A DNA stretch of 64,000 bases from Arenicola marina (GCA_964019135.1 OZ025248.1:12903574-12967573); one strand, 5' to 3'. Numbered from the stretch's first letter, positions 11,101-24,053 are shown. Notes: a model not told the origin generated them from the sequence alone. A program made the numbers and translations.

Positions 11101-12254
11101 TGTGCAGATTGGGCCGTATGGTTGTTTACCTCCCGCCTTGAGGGCGGGGTGGAGGGGGGGGGGGGTACTCTCAGGTAGGGGGCGGAGGGTTATGGGGTAT
11201 TCCCTGAGATTATAGCTTACCTGGCAAGGGGGAAAACCTCTCAAAGAAGGCATTTAAAACACGTTGGGGCCTCAAGGCAGTTGACGAGCAGTACGCAGGG
11301 GGATTATAGGCTTGTGGTGAGGGGGTGTTCGGAGGGGATGAGCTAGGAGAGGGAAAGAGGCGGGGGGTGAGGCGAGCGGGGGCGGGGCGTCCCGTGGGCT
11401 GGGTAAGACTAACAGTCCCAAGACAGATGTAACTCCCCAGTAGCGATACGGTATGATCAATGCCCCTGGTACAGCCAAATGTAAGGCATCCAGCGGTGAA
11501 TAGCACCCCCCCCCACCCCCCGTCACTATCCTCACTCGTATGACCGGGTGCAGAGGCATGGTACCCACCCCCACATGGCACACCTGTCCCCTTACGCCTT
11601 CATTCACCATTGGCTATCATTCCCATCTTACATTGAGCTTACGTTGACTTACCCTAGTTGGCCATCATATCCCATCGCCATTATAAATCTCTGCCACTCG
11701 TCTCCATTCACTAAACAACTTTAGATATAATTTTAGTACTCTCCACGGTGCATATTACCACTAAATGGAAAAAAAACTATTTGCCGCAATGCGACTGCCA
11801 GCCAGTAAACTACAAATCACCACTCCACCCCACCCCACCCCTCCCCACTCCACCCCACCCCTCACCACCTCTCATCCCCGTTCCTCCTTCCAGTCCCACT
11901 GCTCCCGACCCCTCAACCTCCAAAATAAATTCCGTACCTACCCTTACTGCAGCCTCGCCCGTTCACCCTCAGCCCTTACCACCCCCTCATGGCAAAGCAC
12001 TGATACCCTCACCCATCTTCCGCCCCCTCCATTTAGCGGAGCGCTCCCCTCCCCACCCCACCCGCCGCCCCCGTCAGCCTTCCTCACGCTGCCATGGTAG
12101 CAAGCTGCAGTCGCATCCATCATCTGGATCAGCTACCGCTGCCAGGACGCTGGCCTGCTCCAGGTTTCAGGGAAGATGGCGTGTAAGATATTCTTAGCTG
12201 CCGCCCATACTTCACTTTCTCGCTCCTCCCTCGTGAGTCCCCTTTTGGATTTAA

Positions 12255-12384
12255 CCTACCTACCCACCTACCCACCTATCTACCGACCTACATACTTACC
12301 CACCTGCCCATCTACCTACCTACCCACCTACCCACCTATCTATCGACCTACCTACCAGCCTGCCTTCCAAGCTACCTACCTGGG
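12255..12384. repeat. (CTAC/CCAC/TCTAC)n tetranucleotide repeat
   Basis: Imperfect CTAC-based microsatellite (CTACCTACCCACCTA...) of about 130 bp with CCAC, TATC and CGAC variants. Confidence 0.85.
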
Positions 12385-12851
12385 AATCATTTCCACACTA
12401 TGGGTTCAAGTTCGCGGTTTCCCTCCTGGGCCAATGCTACATGCCCACCGGCGAGTCACTCACCCGTCTATCCCACGTCCGGAGCCAGTGGCAATCCGAG
12501 ATTTGTTCGAGGGCGCTGGGGCGCTGAAACTGGTCCAGAATGGGCGAAAAGAACTGATGCATCTGGATTCAGTGTCCAGAGCGAGGGCGGGGTGGAGTGG
12601 GGTGGAGCAGGGTGGGGCAAGCCACGTGGACGTGTATGTATGGGTCCCGAGCGAACCGTGACGTAAGAAAGCTAATGTGCCACAGGATCGTAAGGTGGTC
12701 TGTCCGCCACCCACCCTCACCCAATCGCCAGTCGTATCCATATAGTACACGGTCCCTCAGTGCGTCCCCAAATCCAGGTTGTGGTAACCTGAATGCGCAC
12801 GTTGGCTATACATTGAGACCAGGCTTACTACTCCCCGGCAACTGGCCAACT

Positions 12852-12880
12852 ATATATATATCTATATATATATATATATA
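12852..12880. repeat. (TA)n microsatellite
   Basis: TATATATATATCTATATATATATATATATA-type tract of about 29 bp with one CT interruption. Confidence 0.8.
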
Positions 12881-13959
12881 CCCTAACCCGTTGCAAATTG
12901 AAGCATCCTTTAAAACTGCACCAGATTACATATCTTCGCCTCTATTGAAAGCTAAACATTCCCTTATCTTTATAAATTAACCAATTCTCTCGTCTATATT
13001 GTATTGTACTTCGTAGTACAAGGATTCAGGTCCGTGGTAGAATTTTCACAACATTTAACAGCTAAATGCGTATATACAATTCTACCATATGGATTAATAA
13101 TCAATCTCCAGATTGGTATATAGTTTTTCATACTCTCTTCTGTATAAGTCACCCACTAGATCATAACGACAAATTATCCCGATATCAATCTTTATGATTT
13201 CATCCATCGTCTCACCCCTACATACAACTACATCATACAATATGCGCGCACTGGCCAGTACTCTCATCGGCCGATGTGTAATCTACAGTGTACACATTCA
13301 TTAAATCATCTCCTGTGTACACGCAACACTGCTTTTACCTGTACAATTACATTGTTTACGTAAAGCGTTACTATTTTCTCACCTGTACACACCCACCCAC
13401 CCTGTAACCACTATACGGATCGTTACCTGCACGACTTGGCCCTCGTCGCACAAGCCTCCCCCCCCCCCCCACCCCACTCCCCGACTTACTCTCACCTGTA
13501 CAAGTCCACATACCGTAACTCCCCATCCTCACCCTTATCCCTCGTACCCCATAGACGAACGCACCACCCCCCCCCCCCACTCCACTCACTCGTACCTGCT
13601 GGCCCCTATACCTCAGAGGCGGCCTCATCACGGTCCTCCGTCTGGCAGATCCAGACCGCTCGAGCATTCAGGATGTGATTGGAAATGAGGCAGCACACCA
13701 CCCGACCCAGCCTCCGTCCCGACCTGTAAGCAGCCAATTCAGGATCAGAGGGCCTCTCTCTGGATCTCTGCGCCGCCCTTGCCCCGGCGACTGTTTGTGT
13801 TTTGTTTCCTGGATAGCTTGAGTCCACAGGTCCCGGGGGGAAGTCTACCGCACCGCGGATACAGTGGATATCCCGAAGACAAGGATTGCCTTTCGGCGTG
13901 GCGTCTGGTCCGTTACTGGGATTCCCTTGATCCCGGGCCCGGTGGACCATAGCGGGTGT

Positions 13960-14690
13960 GGCATGCCGCGTCTGCGGCGTCCGTTAAAACGCTTTTACTG
14001 AGTGAAAATGGCGGAACACGCAGTTAACCTGCCGCCGTCGGCAGAGCAGAAGCCCCGAAGGATGTTTTCGCACTAAAACACAAATCTAGTGGCGGCGTAT
14101 CTATCGGAGACAGCAAAGATGGAATATTTCTGTATGGCCGTCACTTTCCTAGGGTCACCCAGTTATTTTTGTAGCACGTAGACGTAAGATAGCCAAATTA
14201 TTTCATACCAATACATGTATGTATATATTGATATGAAATAATTTGGCTACATCTGTCATAATATCACCACACATGGGTTATCTGGACGCGAAAGTGAACA
14301 CAAGTCAGACTGGTCATGACCTGTTACCTTTCATGAAAGAGGTACATTTATATAGGATGACTGGATAGTAAATTGTGGATTACAAACAAAGCTTCAGTCA
14401 CAGCAGAGAGACAATATATTAGGTAAGTCTTTGTTGTTGTACATACTTGTTGGTGTACGTCATTCGATTGTATCTCGCGCATTGTCAACGGCAACCCTGC
14501 AACCCATCCCCCCCCCCCCACACACAATAGTGTAACGCTAAACAACTTGAATTAGTCTCAAATAAGAACGTAGGCCGATTTCCGGTGCAACGGCGCTAAT
14601 TTGTTCTGATTGGTTGACGGCAATCAATTCATTAATAATGAATTTTACGATTACGCCATAAATCCCGATGATAGATTGCTATAGTAAAAT
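13960..14690. other. Unassigned DNA around the hairpin
   Basis: Outside the inverted repeat at 14190-14249 I see no gene. A short plus-strand ATG context at 14008 opens only 22 codons (MAEHAVNLPPSAEQK...) with no obvious donor. Confidence 0.4.
14190..14249. repeat. Near-perfect inverted repeat (20-bp arms)
   Basis: The left arm TAGCCAAATTATTTCATACC (14190-14209) pairs with the right arm at 14230-14249 in 19 of 20 positions across a 20-bp AT-rich loop. Weak complementarity continues outward. It could be a MITE end pair, a palindrome or a hairpin RNA. I cannot choose between these. Confidence 0.7.
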
Positions 14691-14708
14691 AAAAGCTTTG
14701 TGAGCACT

Positions 14709-15700
14709 TGGTTGTTCATGAAGACAGGCTGCTTGACTCGGGTCGGTCATGGAGAACACTGGTTGTTCATGAAGACAGGCTGTTTGCCTCGGGTCGGTCA
14801 TGGAGAACATTGGTTGTTCATGAAGACAGGCTGTTTGACTCGGGTCGGTCATGGAGAACACTGGTTGTTCATGAAGACAGGCTGTTTGTCTCGGGTCGTT
14901 TAGGGGGAGAACTTTGGTTGTTCATGGAGACAGGTTGTTTGCCTCGGGTCGTTTAGGGGGAGAACATTGGTTGTTCATGGAGACAGGCTGTTTGACTCGG
15001 GTCGGTGTTGGAGAGCATTGGTTGTTCATGAAGACAGGCTGTTTGCCTCGGGTCGGTCATGGAGAACATTGGTTGTTCGTGAAGACAGGCTGTTTGCCTC
15101 GGGTCGGTCATGGAGAACATTGGTTGTTCATGAAGACAGGCTGTTTGACGGGTCGGTCATGGAGAACACTGGTTGTTCATGAAGACAGGCTGTTTGCCTC
15201 GGGTCGTTTAGGGGGAGAACATTGGTTGTTCATGGAGACAGGTTGTTTGCCTCGGGTCGTTTAGGGGGAGAACATTGGTTGTTCATGGAGACAGGCTGTT
15301 TGACTCGGGTCGGTGTTGGAGAGCATTGGTTGTTCATGAAGACAGGCTGTTTGCCTCGGGTCGGTCATGGAGAACATTGGTTGTTCATGAAGACAGGCTG
15401 TTTGCCTCGGGTCGTTTAGGGGGAGAACATTGGTTGTTCATGGAGACAGGTTGTTTGCCTCGGGTCGTTTAGGGGGAGAACATTGGTTGTTCATGGAGAC
15501 AGGCTGTTTGACTCGGGTCGGTGTTGGAGAGCATTGGTTGTTCATGAAGACAGGCTGTTTGCCTCGGGTCGGTCATGGAGAACATTGGTTGTTCATGAAG
15601 ATAGGCTGTTTGTCTCGGGTCGGTCATGGAGAACATTGGTTGTTCATGAAGACAGGCTGTTTGCCTCGGGTCGTTCATGGAGAGAGGCTGCCTGACTTTT
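14709..15700. repeat. 51/53-bp minisatellite, about 19 copies
   Basis: Units start GGTTGTTCATG(A/G)AGACAGG, continue TGTTTGNCTCGGGTCG, and end in one of three forms: GTCATGGAGAACATT (51 bp), GTGTTGGAGAGCATT (51 bp) or TTTAGGGGGAGAACATT (53 bp). The order 53-53-51-51 repeats as a 208-bp higher-order unit (blocks start at about 15203 and 15411). Open frames over this array are by-products of the repeat. Confidence 0.95.
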
Positions 15701-18700
15701 GATTGCAGGTTTTTTCATGTGGACAGGTAGCAGCCCCGTTGGTAGGTTAACACTTGCAGACGTAAACCCTTTATTACATCACGTGGATAACATTTCGTTG
15801 AGCGCCTTGTCGGGGTTCTGCTTGTATCATCGTTGTAAATCCCCCATCTTCGTGGTGCCAATTTGACGTGTGATATAAATATACACTGAACATCGCATAG
15901 TTTGACATCATGGAATCCGCAGTCAGTTTCTAGTAACTCGCTCTTCGGCTTGCAGCTATTCGACAACCCTTGCTCTTATTTTCCTCGGAGACGTGAATCG
16001 TAATATATTTTGCAATTAAAATAGATATCCAGTTAATTCTATTCCGGAGAAATATTAGAAATATATGCTGTTATTCCGTGACCTACATGTTATTTCATGT
16101 ATAATTCCAGGTAGTTTCATAGATCGCACCTACAGTTCACCTCTTTTCTCAATAAGTCAAATTGTTCTCAATATGTCGACACCACCTTAACCTGCTTATA
16201 ACCAGCATGGTCAACAACTAAAACGGAACCTGCATCTACGTCACTGGAAGCGAAAATTATAGCTTCCCGGTCGTTTCCCGAGATGTTGCCCGAGTAGGTT
16301 CAGATTCCGTGATCCAGATTTCTCCACCCCAACATCCACCCCCTCTCCCCCAATCCCCCCCCCCCCCCTCCAGGCGATCAAAATTCGACCTTGACAAATA
16401 CTCGGAACGCCCCTGTATTTGCCCTCTTGGCTGCCAACGCGATATGCCGAACTCCTGCAACGAAGCTGCCTGATGCACTTAACTTGATGTCCAACGCCAG
16501 CGATGGAATTTGTTTGAGTCTATTTGACGGTTTAGTCCCCGATCAGTGGTGCGTCTCTAGTTTTTCAGCATTTTAGTTCATCCACTCCCTACCCCCAGGT
16601 CCATACCCTGCACCAAAGTGTACGACACGCCCATAGGCGTTCACATTTAAGTTTCCAAGTCAGCAACATGTCGTCGGGTTGAGGAGTTTGTGGTACCACG
16701 TGTGAGCACTTCACTTGCTATTGCTTAAAGGTAGACGCAAAGGGAACATGTTTTTAATCCACTTAATGTGGTGAAAATGGTAGTTTGTTGGTTGTATACT
16801 TTTATACAGATAATTTGATCCTCCGAAATCTGTGCTTTGTTCGCTGACAACTGGATCACGCCGGCCGATGGGATCGGGCCAACGAGTGTTTCATGCCATC
16901 ATGTAGATAAGTTTGAGAATATTTACCATTTTGGCTAGGATCAAGTGCATTAAAAACTGGGTAAACAAATAGTTTAATAGTAAAAACATGAACCATCGGG
17001 TTTCCGAACTAGTCCACAAGAAAGGAGCACCCTTCTACAGTTACTACTACTATTTTTCTATTTAGTTCTTTGCATCAAAGAATTCAAACAAAAATACGAA
17101 TTGTGCGGTTGTGTAGAGGCGGTATAGAGCCTTTTTGGCTGGGTCAGTGCTTGTCTCATAAAACAGCTCATCTTTCTCACGACCACACATCGTATCTATA
17201 AAGATGGCCACCAGATGGAGCCACTATACGAGGTCTGGAGCGGCGTTGTTATCAAGTTCACCATTTATCACGTCTTCAATCCGTACTTCCGTCCACGTGG
17301 CGCCTCCCAGCGAGCGACTGAGAGGTGAACAGATTGCGGGTGGTGAGTGTTGAGCCACGGCGCCCCGTCCAAAGGCTCACAACAGTGAAAAAATACACGG
17401 GTGCAGGGGAATGGAGGATATCTACTGGCATCGAGTTCAGATCAATCTTGGGAACTGCGCGATGCAGTCCCATCAATGCCTGTTTTTCTATGAGGATCAA
17501 AACAGAACCAAACACCAGCATAAAGAAGATGTTAAATGCTGGATGCATCCCCGATGCTTCAGTGTCAACTTTCACATCGCTTAATTTGTTTAGACAGCTG
17601 GCTCAGACAACCAGTTCCTTCCACCATTCCATTATACTTGAAACCATAAACTTTTAGTGGGTAAGCGAAAGATGTTAATTGTGAGCAGCAATATTGCAAT
17701 ATTGGCACTAGACAATTTCCGTGACAGGCAAATAAATCTTTTGTGTGTGATATCCGATATACACATGCATATGACGGAGTATACATACAGAGACGTTAAA
17801 TAGTGTACACCATGTTGTTCCTGGACTAGCATTCACAATATCACTCAATATGATTTAAGGCGATCATAGAAGTCTCAAAGACATTAAATCGGCATGTAAC
17901 TCCTACGTCATAATTACGTGAAAACAGGAAGAATACAAACAGGAACAGCAATACACCAGTCTAGAGTAAAATATTGATTTGGCCCAATCATTGCGCTATT
18001 AAAAATATGATGATACTGAGATTGGCTATTTACACATCTAATTAACATTCACATTGTTAAAGTCACTCGTCTCCATTATCATTTACAAGCTATTTTTAGT
18101 ATTTCTGTTAAACAGGTGAAGCGAAGACTGAAAGGTTACTTCACCATTTAATTCCAAACAATCTCTTAAACACCCACTCACCCCCCAGCCCCACACACGT
18201 TTTAGAGAGCCAGGAAATAGGTAAACACTTGTTAAATGTTAAGGCTTAAGGAAATTTAATTCAGTGAATAGAAACGTGAAATACCTATTTACCTGACCCC
18301 TGACCCATGATGTTATTGCGAGCCTGGGGGGGGGGACTGTTATACGAATCTGGTGGGGGGGGGGGGGGTTCCGCGAGTGCCCCTTGATGCCTGAGGGAGC
18401 AGACATGTATGTTGAAAAAGATACCCCTATATTGCGGATATTTAAAACCTTGCGACCTCGGGGGGGGGGGGATCTGAAAATGTGGGTTCGTAGAGCGGGT
18501 TGCCGCGAAAAAATACCCCTTCCGAGCGGATTTTGGCCGTAAAAAGCCCCGATCGAGCGAATTTTGGTAGTAAAAATTGAAGACCGAGCGGATTTTGGCA
18601 GTAAAAAGCGAAGACTTTACCGCGGACCCCCACCCCCCACCCACAGCAATGTATTAAGTACCCCCCCCCCACGCTAATTAATTGGATGTTTGATTGTCTA

Positions 18701-19700
18701 AAGTGCTGCTATATCCGGGACTACTTTGCACAGAATACGAGTACCGAGAAAACCGGTCAGTGTAGTTACACATCAATATCCTACGAGTGATGACGGTCAG
18801 AGTGCAGAAGGCTGGACACTCTGAATACCAGTACCGAGAAAACCGCTCAGTGTAGCTACGTAGAATAGGACTAATATGAAGAAGTCAACTGGGATAAATG
18901 CATGATGTGAGCAACAGATGTCAGCGGCCAGCAGTGAACAGGCATGCGTCGTCCATTGCGTTGTAGTTGGATGGTTGGTCTGACTTGACTAACGAGTAGA
19001 CGGAAGGCAGTGAACCCGCTCGTGGTGTCGTAGGTTACCAGGGCACAAACAACACTGATTCATCCCCCTCTACTGGCTGTGAGCTGGAAAGTTGTAGGCA
19101 AAGTCCGAGGTAATAATAAAAAAGACCGCGCAACTCATCATTTTGCGCTTTAAATAGAATAATTGGAGCCCGCAAGGTCAAAGGGTCGTATAAACGACAT
19201 GGCGACTTGTCATTGTACGGAGACAGTGGCAAGAACACTTCACACTGGTGTCTCCTTCTGTTACCACATTTAACATGTGGCAATCAAAGCTGCTCAGGAT
19301 TAAACCGAAGGATGTTGTTCTTTCCCACAATGCGACAAGGTAAAATCGATGAAAGCATTACGTGCGACGAGAAAGCTGATATATCTCCGGGAGATACGAC
19401 ATGATGGGGTCGAGGACATAACTGATGACTTCTAGGACATAATCGTGCGATATCAGTGAGGGGCGATGGAAGGGTAGGATAAAATACACTACACCAGAAC
19501 AAACAATATATTGTGCAGAATTAATATGGACATTTGTTTATGAGATTGCTAGAGATCAAACATTTTATTGAACTTTCAATCTACAGTTGTTGGTATGCGA
19601 ACTTAAGACGGTGTAATTTAGAGGCCGGTCTATATCTAAGAGGAATACTTCTGATCCACGGTTATTTATTTTTGACGATATTACATAAATGCAGAGTTTT
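15701..19700. other. Unassigned intergenic or intronic DNA
   Basis: Contains C-run (16355-16368) and G-run (about 18355, 18461) tracts, a 36-38-bp degenerate repeat at about 18498-18625, and a duplicated 40-bp segment (18731-18770 and 18821-18860, sharing AGTACCGAGAAAACCG). At 17276-17575 both strands are open. The minus frame includes a hydrophobic NIFFMLVFGSVLILI, but I do not recognise a protein and see no clear splice sites. Confidence 0.45.
18498..18625. repeat. Degenerate 36-38-bp repeat, about 3.5 copies
   Basis: Repeated GAGCG(G/A)ATTTTGG followed by (C/T)(C/A)GTAAAAA at about 37-bp spacing. It is flanked by poly(G) and poly(C) tracts. Confidence 0.65.
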
Positions 19701-19710
19701 GGCAATTCAC

Positions 19711-19879
19711 CTGCGTGTATCCTTGCATCTGGTTGAAGTCAATCTCAGGCCTGTACCTGTACCGAGACAGGAGTGGCTGGTACGGTGCCAACCCGTGGCA
19801 CCCCGTGGTACCCCGTCTTGGAGTATTAAGCCCGTACGAGTGGGCTCTACCATCGCGTCGACATAACCTACGCAAACAA
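19711..19879 (-). CDS. Candidate internal exon, product unknown
   Basis: A minus-strand open segment of 169 bp (1 nt + 56 codons) lies between a plausible acceptor (TATCTTTGCTCCGTCAG, AG at 19881-19880) and a donor (CAG|GTGAAT, GT at 19710-19709). The peptide is not low-complexity: it contains LAPYQPLLSRYRYRPEID and ends FNQMQGYTQ. I do not recognise the family. No neighbouring exon was found, so this may be coincidence. It lies just beyond the LINE insertion. Confidence 0.33.
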
Positions 19880-20058
19880 CTGACGGAGCAAAGATATACA
19901 ACGTGAACTGTTTTTGTTCTTCCGCATTTTCTTGGACGTAAATGGGTTTCAGAAACAGTAACATGATAAACCCTGAGATAATGATGGTATCATTATGTCA
20001 TACAAATGTCATGATACGTATTTCATATTTTGCCAATATGATTACTATTCCAAATGAT

Positions 20059-21975
20059 ATCAATACCGTTGTCTCCCGATGCTGTTCGTCATATGTATTG
20101 AATTGCTGGCCATTAATTTAAAAACAGTAAGGGTATAAAGGGTTTCAAGGTTCGAATCAGACAGCAAGAGCACGCGCTAAAGGTATCCCAATATGCTGAC
20201 GACTTAACACTACTTCTACAAAGCGCCGAACAAATTACAGGGGCGCTCGATGAATTAAATGAATTTGAAAAAGTGGCGGGACTAAAACTAAACCTGGCAA
20301 AAACCATGTGTATGAATGTCGGTCATAGCGGGAATAAAAAAGAGGTAACCCCCCACGGTATAGCAATATTGGAAGAGCCTGTGAAGTGTCTCGGCGGGTA
20401 TATCGGAAATGATAGTGAAGAGTGTAATAATTTAAACTGGACTAACAAACTACTATCCATAGAGGAAGTTGTAAGTACCTGGAAAAAAAGGAAGTTAACA
20501 CTAGCAAGCTAACTGTAATAAAAGCCTTAATTATCCCAAAGATATCGTTTATTGTAACCTGCTTTATAGTGGCACCCGACGTAGTTAACAAACTGAACGA
20601 GCTACTGCATGTATAATTTTATCTGGAATAGAACGGAACGTATTAAGCGTAATGTATTGATGTCGCCAAAAGCGTATGGCGGAGTGGCAATGATAGACTT
20701 AGACTCGTATATTGACTCCCTGAAAGCCAAGTGGCTGATACGACTACTTGCAGATGAAAATAATGCAAATTGGGCTGTCCTAGGTAAAGGCTATTGCGAG
20801 CAGTTTCAAACACCAATCATTAACATGTGCTTCAGTGAAAAAAGTTCCTTGCCTGAGTTATCCAAATTGCCCACCTTCTATTCAAATATCATAAGTGCGT
20901 ACGCGAAAGCCAATGTTCGACCGAAGCCACAAGATATCGAGAGTTTACTTACTGAGTCTTTATGGGGAAACCAAAACGTAAGCGTATTGTTAGGTAACAG
21001 GAATGTAAAAACATGCCTACTCTTTAATTCGTTTATTAAGGTTGGTATGACTAAAGTACACCATTTGAAATTCACAAATGGAAGTGTCGATGAAACCTAC
21101 CTGTACCATATGATAAATGACCAGAGAGATATACTGCGTCAAATCAAGTTACTAAAGAAAGCTCTATATCCATAGAGAGATATAATGTTAAAACTACGCG
21201 ATGTCATGACTATTTTACCTTGTGTAACTACAGGCTCTATTACATGTTTAAACAATAATATCAAATCTAAAGACATATATAAAGCGTTAGTAAGCTGTAA
21301 GTACGAGGTTAAAACACCTCTGAAGGCGCTAGGTAATTGGTGTCTGCTACCTGCTGAGGAAGATACATTGGCAGCTTTTAGTCGAAAAGTGATTGACATC
21401 ACAGACTCTAAATTGTCAGAATTTAACTATAAGATTTTGCACAATATTTTAACTTGTAACTACACTCTGAAGAAAATGAAACTAAGAGAAAATGACTATT
21501 GTCCTTACTGTCGCGATTCTCATACCATACCCCACATGTTATTCTGGTGTGATTATATCAATAACATTTGGAAAGCTGTTTCATTCGTAATGTGTAGAAC
21601 TGTTACACCAGCCGACATCGTAACTGGGTGCAACAGCTATATAGATAACTTTGGAATAACTGTATGCAGCTATATAATATACAAAATCTACCTGATACTT
21701 AACCAAAGAGAAACTAGCTGTATTCACTCCGATATCAGTAAATTATTTCTGGCTGAATTAAAACAAAAAATTAACATATACAGGGTAACCAGGGTAACAA
21801 AAATTAAAAATATATGTAACTGGCTTGAGAAACTAAATATTGCATTGACGTAAACAATGTCTTTTCTTTCTCCATCATGTTTATTGTTGTTGTGAATAGG
21901 TCAATTGGACTTGATGTACCTATGTACCGCACTTTTATTTTGAAAAAAAAAAAAAAAAAAATCAATACCGTTGTC
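20059..21975 (+). mobile_element. 5'-truncated L1/Tx1-like LINE with 15-bp target-site duplication
   Basis: Flanked by the exact direct repeat ATCAATACCGTTGTC (20059-20073 and 21961-21975), the hallmark of target-primed insertion. The body starts inside the reverse transcriptase domain (PMLFVICIELLA) and includes the QYADD catalytic box (20192-20203). It runs through the post-RT region with FIWN...RIKRNVLMSPKAYGG and a C-terminal C-x2-C/H-x4-C motif (about 21500-21552), then about 90 bp of 3' UTR and an A18 tail (21943-21960). The ORF is broken by frameshifts near 20133, 20500 and 20608 and by an in-frame TAG at 21173. It is therefore a dead copy lacking the endonuclease, ORF1 and most of the RT. 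Confidence 0.92.
20080..21853 (+). pseudogene. LINE ORF2 reverse transcriptase, partial and disabled
   Basis: The coding remnant of the element. Successive open pieces are about 20080-20133, 20135-20512, 20513-20612 and 20609-21853, the last interrupted by TAG at 21173-21175 but otherwise in one frame. The order of motifs (RT palm YADD, thumb, 'FIWN' segment, terminal zinc-knuckle-like Cys/His motif) follows L1/Tx1-clade ORF2. The decay is moderate: a few indels and one nonsense codon, with the TSD still perfect, which suggests a relatively recent insertion. Confidence 0.88.
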
Positions 21976-24050
21976 CATGATCAAAATCATCCCGACAGCG
22001 GAATTATCAATCTGTTAAGCCAATCACCGCAAGGATTGTAATACATGGTAGTAACGCTTTTAATGTTAAAGCGGGTGTCCAACATAATTAATCGCGATCT
22101 GCACCAAAAGTTTACATCTTAAAATTAAATTTGCGAGTGTTAACGCTTCGTTTCGGCCGACCGGTAAGGAGAAAAAAATTAAGGCAACCCGCCCCCAGCA
22201 ATGTCCAGCAGAGCGCCATTTTGCCGGGAGCAGTGACGCATATTGTTACTATTATTATGGCGCCGCCTTACGTTCCAAGCTGCGCAGTAGCGCAAGATCT
22301 TAGTCTTTCATGGAAAAGTACCGTCCAAACAAATTGATATACGTCTTGCGACGATTGACTCCGCAACAATGCCATGATTGGAGTTAGAATCGCAGCTATT
22401 TATATTAGCGATTATCACGTGCTCTTGTTTTGCTCACACAATAGGCGCAATTTCCGGTTTGAATAAATTAGAGTATCGCCTCCTCATTGGTCAATCACAG
22501 ACACGCGTCCAAATCGGTAAAGCAGCGTTAGAGGCCAGGCTGTCGGTTCCCTTTAACTAAATGAACTTAATATTCAATATTAGTCAACATACCAAATTAG
22601 AATGATGGTGAACTGGACGATATTTTGTTTCGTCTAAATAAAACATAATCATTGGACACTTGGGATTATAGCAGAGATTATTTAAGGTACAATCTCTAAT
22701 GACATTGAGCAAGGCTGTAATGATTAGATATATCGTTTCACATTGCTCCGATTAGATAACGCCTCAGCCGAAAGCTATTTGTGCAAATCGATTATGAGTG
22801 GGTATCGCGGTCACGTGGTTTGGCAATCATGTCAAAGAAAGTAGATCCTTTTTTTTTTGGTCCGATATGAAAGGCCTGCGTTTTAAATGCATCTTAGCCA
22901 GAACGGAGTGTGAATTCAATCGATACAACTTGTCTGAGGTACGATGTAACCCGCCCGCTGATCGCTGTCTCCTCCTGGTGTCTCGTCCTCCGAGCAGATT
23001 AGCCGCTCTAAGGGTTGTGTTCTTAAGCGATTTCGAGGGTGGCAGGGGGGGGGGGGGGGGTGGTAGGTAGTGCTGTTTGCGAATTGGAGACTGTGGGCTT
23101 CAAACTCTGCCTTCTTTTCTCATCAGTTCTACCGAATCATAGCAAAGGGCAGCATGGATACCCCAAGGGATAGCAAGATGGGTGGAGACTGGCGGAAAGA
23201 GAGTGAGAGGCAGGAAGAACGAGGGTGTGGAAGAGAAAGACGGAAAGAAAGAGTGTGGAGGGCGAGACTCCACAGGATGTGGACTGCCAGTGGACTGTGG
23301 CAGTCCACGTTGCGCCCTGTCAGCAGACAGTGAGATGCGGACGGCTACATAGAAACATTCCAAGAGATCCACACCTCTTCTCACATTCCAAGTATGCCCT
23401 TGACCCCCCTCCCCCCAGCAACGGAAAAATGTGCCACCGGGGATTGATTGATACTTCTTATCAGTTGAGTTTCCTTGTATCAGTAGCGATCAAACACAGA
23501 TGGTGACTTTTCAACAACAATCAACTGTGGGAGATTTGGAATTAAGCATCGGTTATAATTCCGTTTCGCATGATGCGGCGACGAAAGACCAAACAAAATG
23601 ATCAAAATGTACAAATGTGCGATGCGTGCTTTCCATTGATGTCTCCATGTGAACCTCAGCGCCCCATGGTGAGAGAGACCGGGCATTTATACAGCATGTA
23701 GCGTTGGGCAACGACATTACTTAGACTCTGGCAATCTGTGGCAGGGAAAGAATGGCTCTCACTGAGCCCTCCCACCCCCCAACCCCCCAGCTCGCCAACC
23801 CGCTGTGACGCACAGACAAGATGGACGCCCCATCATTATCTCGGCACATCGAGATTAGCCGCGTAATCCTCTTTAAGTCGGTGGACTTAAGGCCTTCCAG
23901 CTGTCCCGTCAAAGCTCTGCAGCACTGAAGGTCATAGGGGAACTGGTTAAAGAGGAAGTTAGACAGTATCTAACAGTGGACGCATACTACACCATATACC
24001 ACGACCTTCGTTCAATTCCGACCCACAAAGGTCGCTCAAACATGTTTTCT
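21976..24050. other. Unassigned DNA; CpG-rich patch at 22130-22340
   Basis: No gene supported. The patch 22140-22300 is CpG-rich with GCGCCATTTTG (YY1-like) and GCTGCGCAGTAGCGC (NRF1-like), so it could be a CpG promoter, but no exon follows that I can defend. There is a G16 run at 23045-23060 and a short perfect hairpin (GTGGACTGCCA / TGGCAGTCCAC) at 23279-23308. Confidence 0.35.
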
Positions 24051-24053
24051 GAA

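Larger units (their letters stand above)
11140..13600. other. Low-complexity G/C-rich and simple-repeat stretch
   Basis: Contains a G-run at about 11154-11164, purine-rich plus-strand DNA at 11150-11400, CCCCAC/CCTCC-rich DNA at 11820-12100, a CTAC/CCAC tetranucleotide repeat at 12255-12384, a TA-rich repeat at 12850-12880, and C-rich DNA at 13440-13600. Pro- or Gly-rich open frames here are composition artefacts. No exon could be supported. Confidence 0.6.

Noticed and set aside
11748..12197. Pro-rich plus-strand open frames
   Set aside because: Explained by CCCCAC/CCTCC-rich sequence; no splice or start context.
17276..17657. Overlapping open frames on both strands, one with a hydrophobic segment
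   Set aside because: No recognised family and no clear splice sites; both strands are open, so coding cannot be assigned.
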